DNA from: JBHELG01 sp046263195 | GTDB lineage: Bacteria > Actinomycetota > Nitriliruptoria > Nitriliruptorales > JAHWKO01 | Assembly: GCA_046263195.1 (NCBI GenBank) | Contig: JBHELG010000015.1 | Location: forward strand, 1 to 41,532 | DNA: 41,532 bases | Direction of reading: 5' to 3' | Shown: piece by piece, positions 41,517 through 41,532 of the stretch | Layout of the letters: each line of letters opens with the position of its first letter | Position numbering within the stretch: the first letter of the stretch is position 1 | Position numbers and translations under genes: made by a program | The notes under the pieces: model-generated | What the model saw: the letters and a program-made list of their open reading frames with translations, nothing else | Told to the model about the DNA's origin: nothing | Database searches by the model: none

Positions 41517-41532
41517 AGGTCTCAGTCTTCAC

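Noticed and set aside
1..41532. tRNA or rRNA genes and transposases.
   Set aside because: I looked for cloverleaf-like patterns, conserved rRNA blocks and DDE/IS signatures and found none. A tRNAscan run would be needed to be certain.

Overview
This window is high-GC DNA. Its gene families point to an actinobacterium (Actinomycetota), probably an environmental and not closely characterised lineage. The evidence is the DUF2017-ClpS pair, an LmeA-like DUF2993 protein, a PGPGW membrane protein, F420-type LLM and deazaflavin (DDN-like) oxidoreductases, a mycobacterial-type aminoglycoside 2'-N-acetyltransferase, an Rv1284-type beta-carbonic anhydrase, a SigG-like ECF sigma factor and frequent GTG/TTG starts. 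I see no rRNA, tRNA, CRISPR array, transposase, phage gene or replication origin. Species and genus cannot be read from the sequence.

Layout. Bases 1-6500: a 5'-truncated FEN-type 5'-3' exonuclease (+) converges on a minus-strand block. Read in the direction of transcription this holds an unknown protein, an inositol-monophosphatase-family phosphatase, a RecB-like nuclease, an SRPBCC protein, a coiled-coil protein, ClpS, DUF2017 and an LLM oxidoreductase. Bases 6.7-16.7 kb: membrane and cell-envelope genes, a GCS2 ligase with a class-I amidotransferase hydrolase, LmeA, PGPGW, AAC(2'), an M20 peptidase, an MBL hydrolase, a Tat-exported lytic protein overlapping a signal-less amidase, a carbonic anhydrase and a VOC protein. 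A DosR/DevR-like palindrome lies upstream of the Tat gene. Bases 16.7-23.8 kb: a pfkB remnant, a TPM-like glycine-rich protein frameshifted in its repeats, a P450 behind a DUF4242-cyclase fusion, NAD+ synthase, an amphi-Trp protein and a methyltransferase broken by a 5-bp duplication.

Bases 23.8-30.2 kb: a compact minus-strand operon (two-domain PhnB-like, PhnB-like, AraC regulator, VOC) in which every junction is a 4-nt overlap. Then come a STAS protein convergently overlapping a SigG-like sigma factor, and an ArsR-SRPBCC-DDN-alpha/beta hydrolase operon with a readable operator and a probably leaderless promoter. Bases 30.4-34.9 kb: a cell-wall-anchored (LPLTG) protein and a large cyclase/AAA-ATPase/TPR signalling protein. 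Bases 34.9-41.5 kb: a decayed ERCC4-nuclease gene, a Calx-beta remnant, a tandem duplication of a secreted seven-repeat TolB-like propeller/Ig-like protein, and a SnoaL-like protein. Each propeller copy carries the same upstream elements and the same 3' hairpin.

The two least explained features are the duplicated propeller unit, with its paired noncoding elements and very uneven divergence, and the number of disrupted reading frames (pfkB, TPM-like, methyltransferase, ERCC4, possibly the amidase). Some disruptions sit in homopolymers or repeats and could be assembly errors. Others, such as the large pfkB deletion and the 5-bp duplication, look like real decay.
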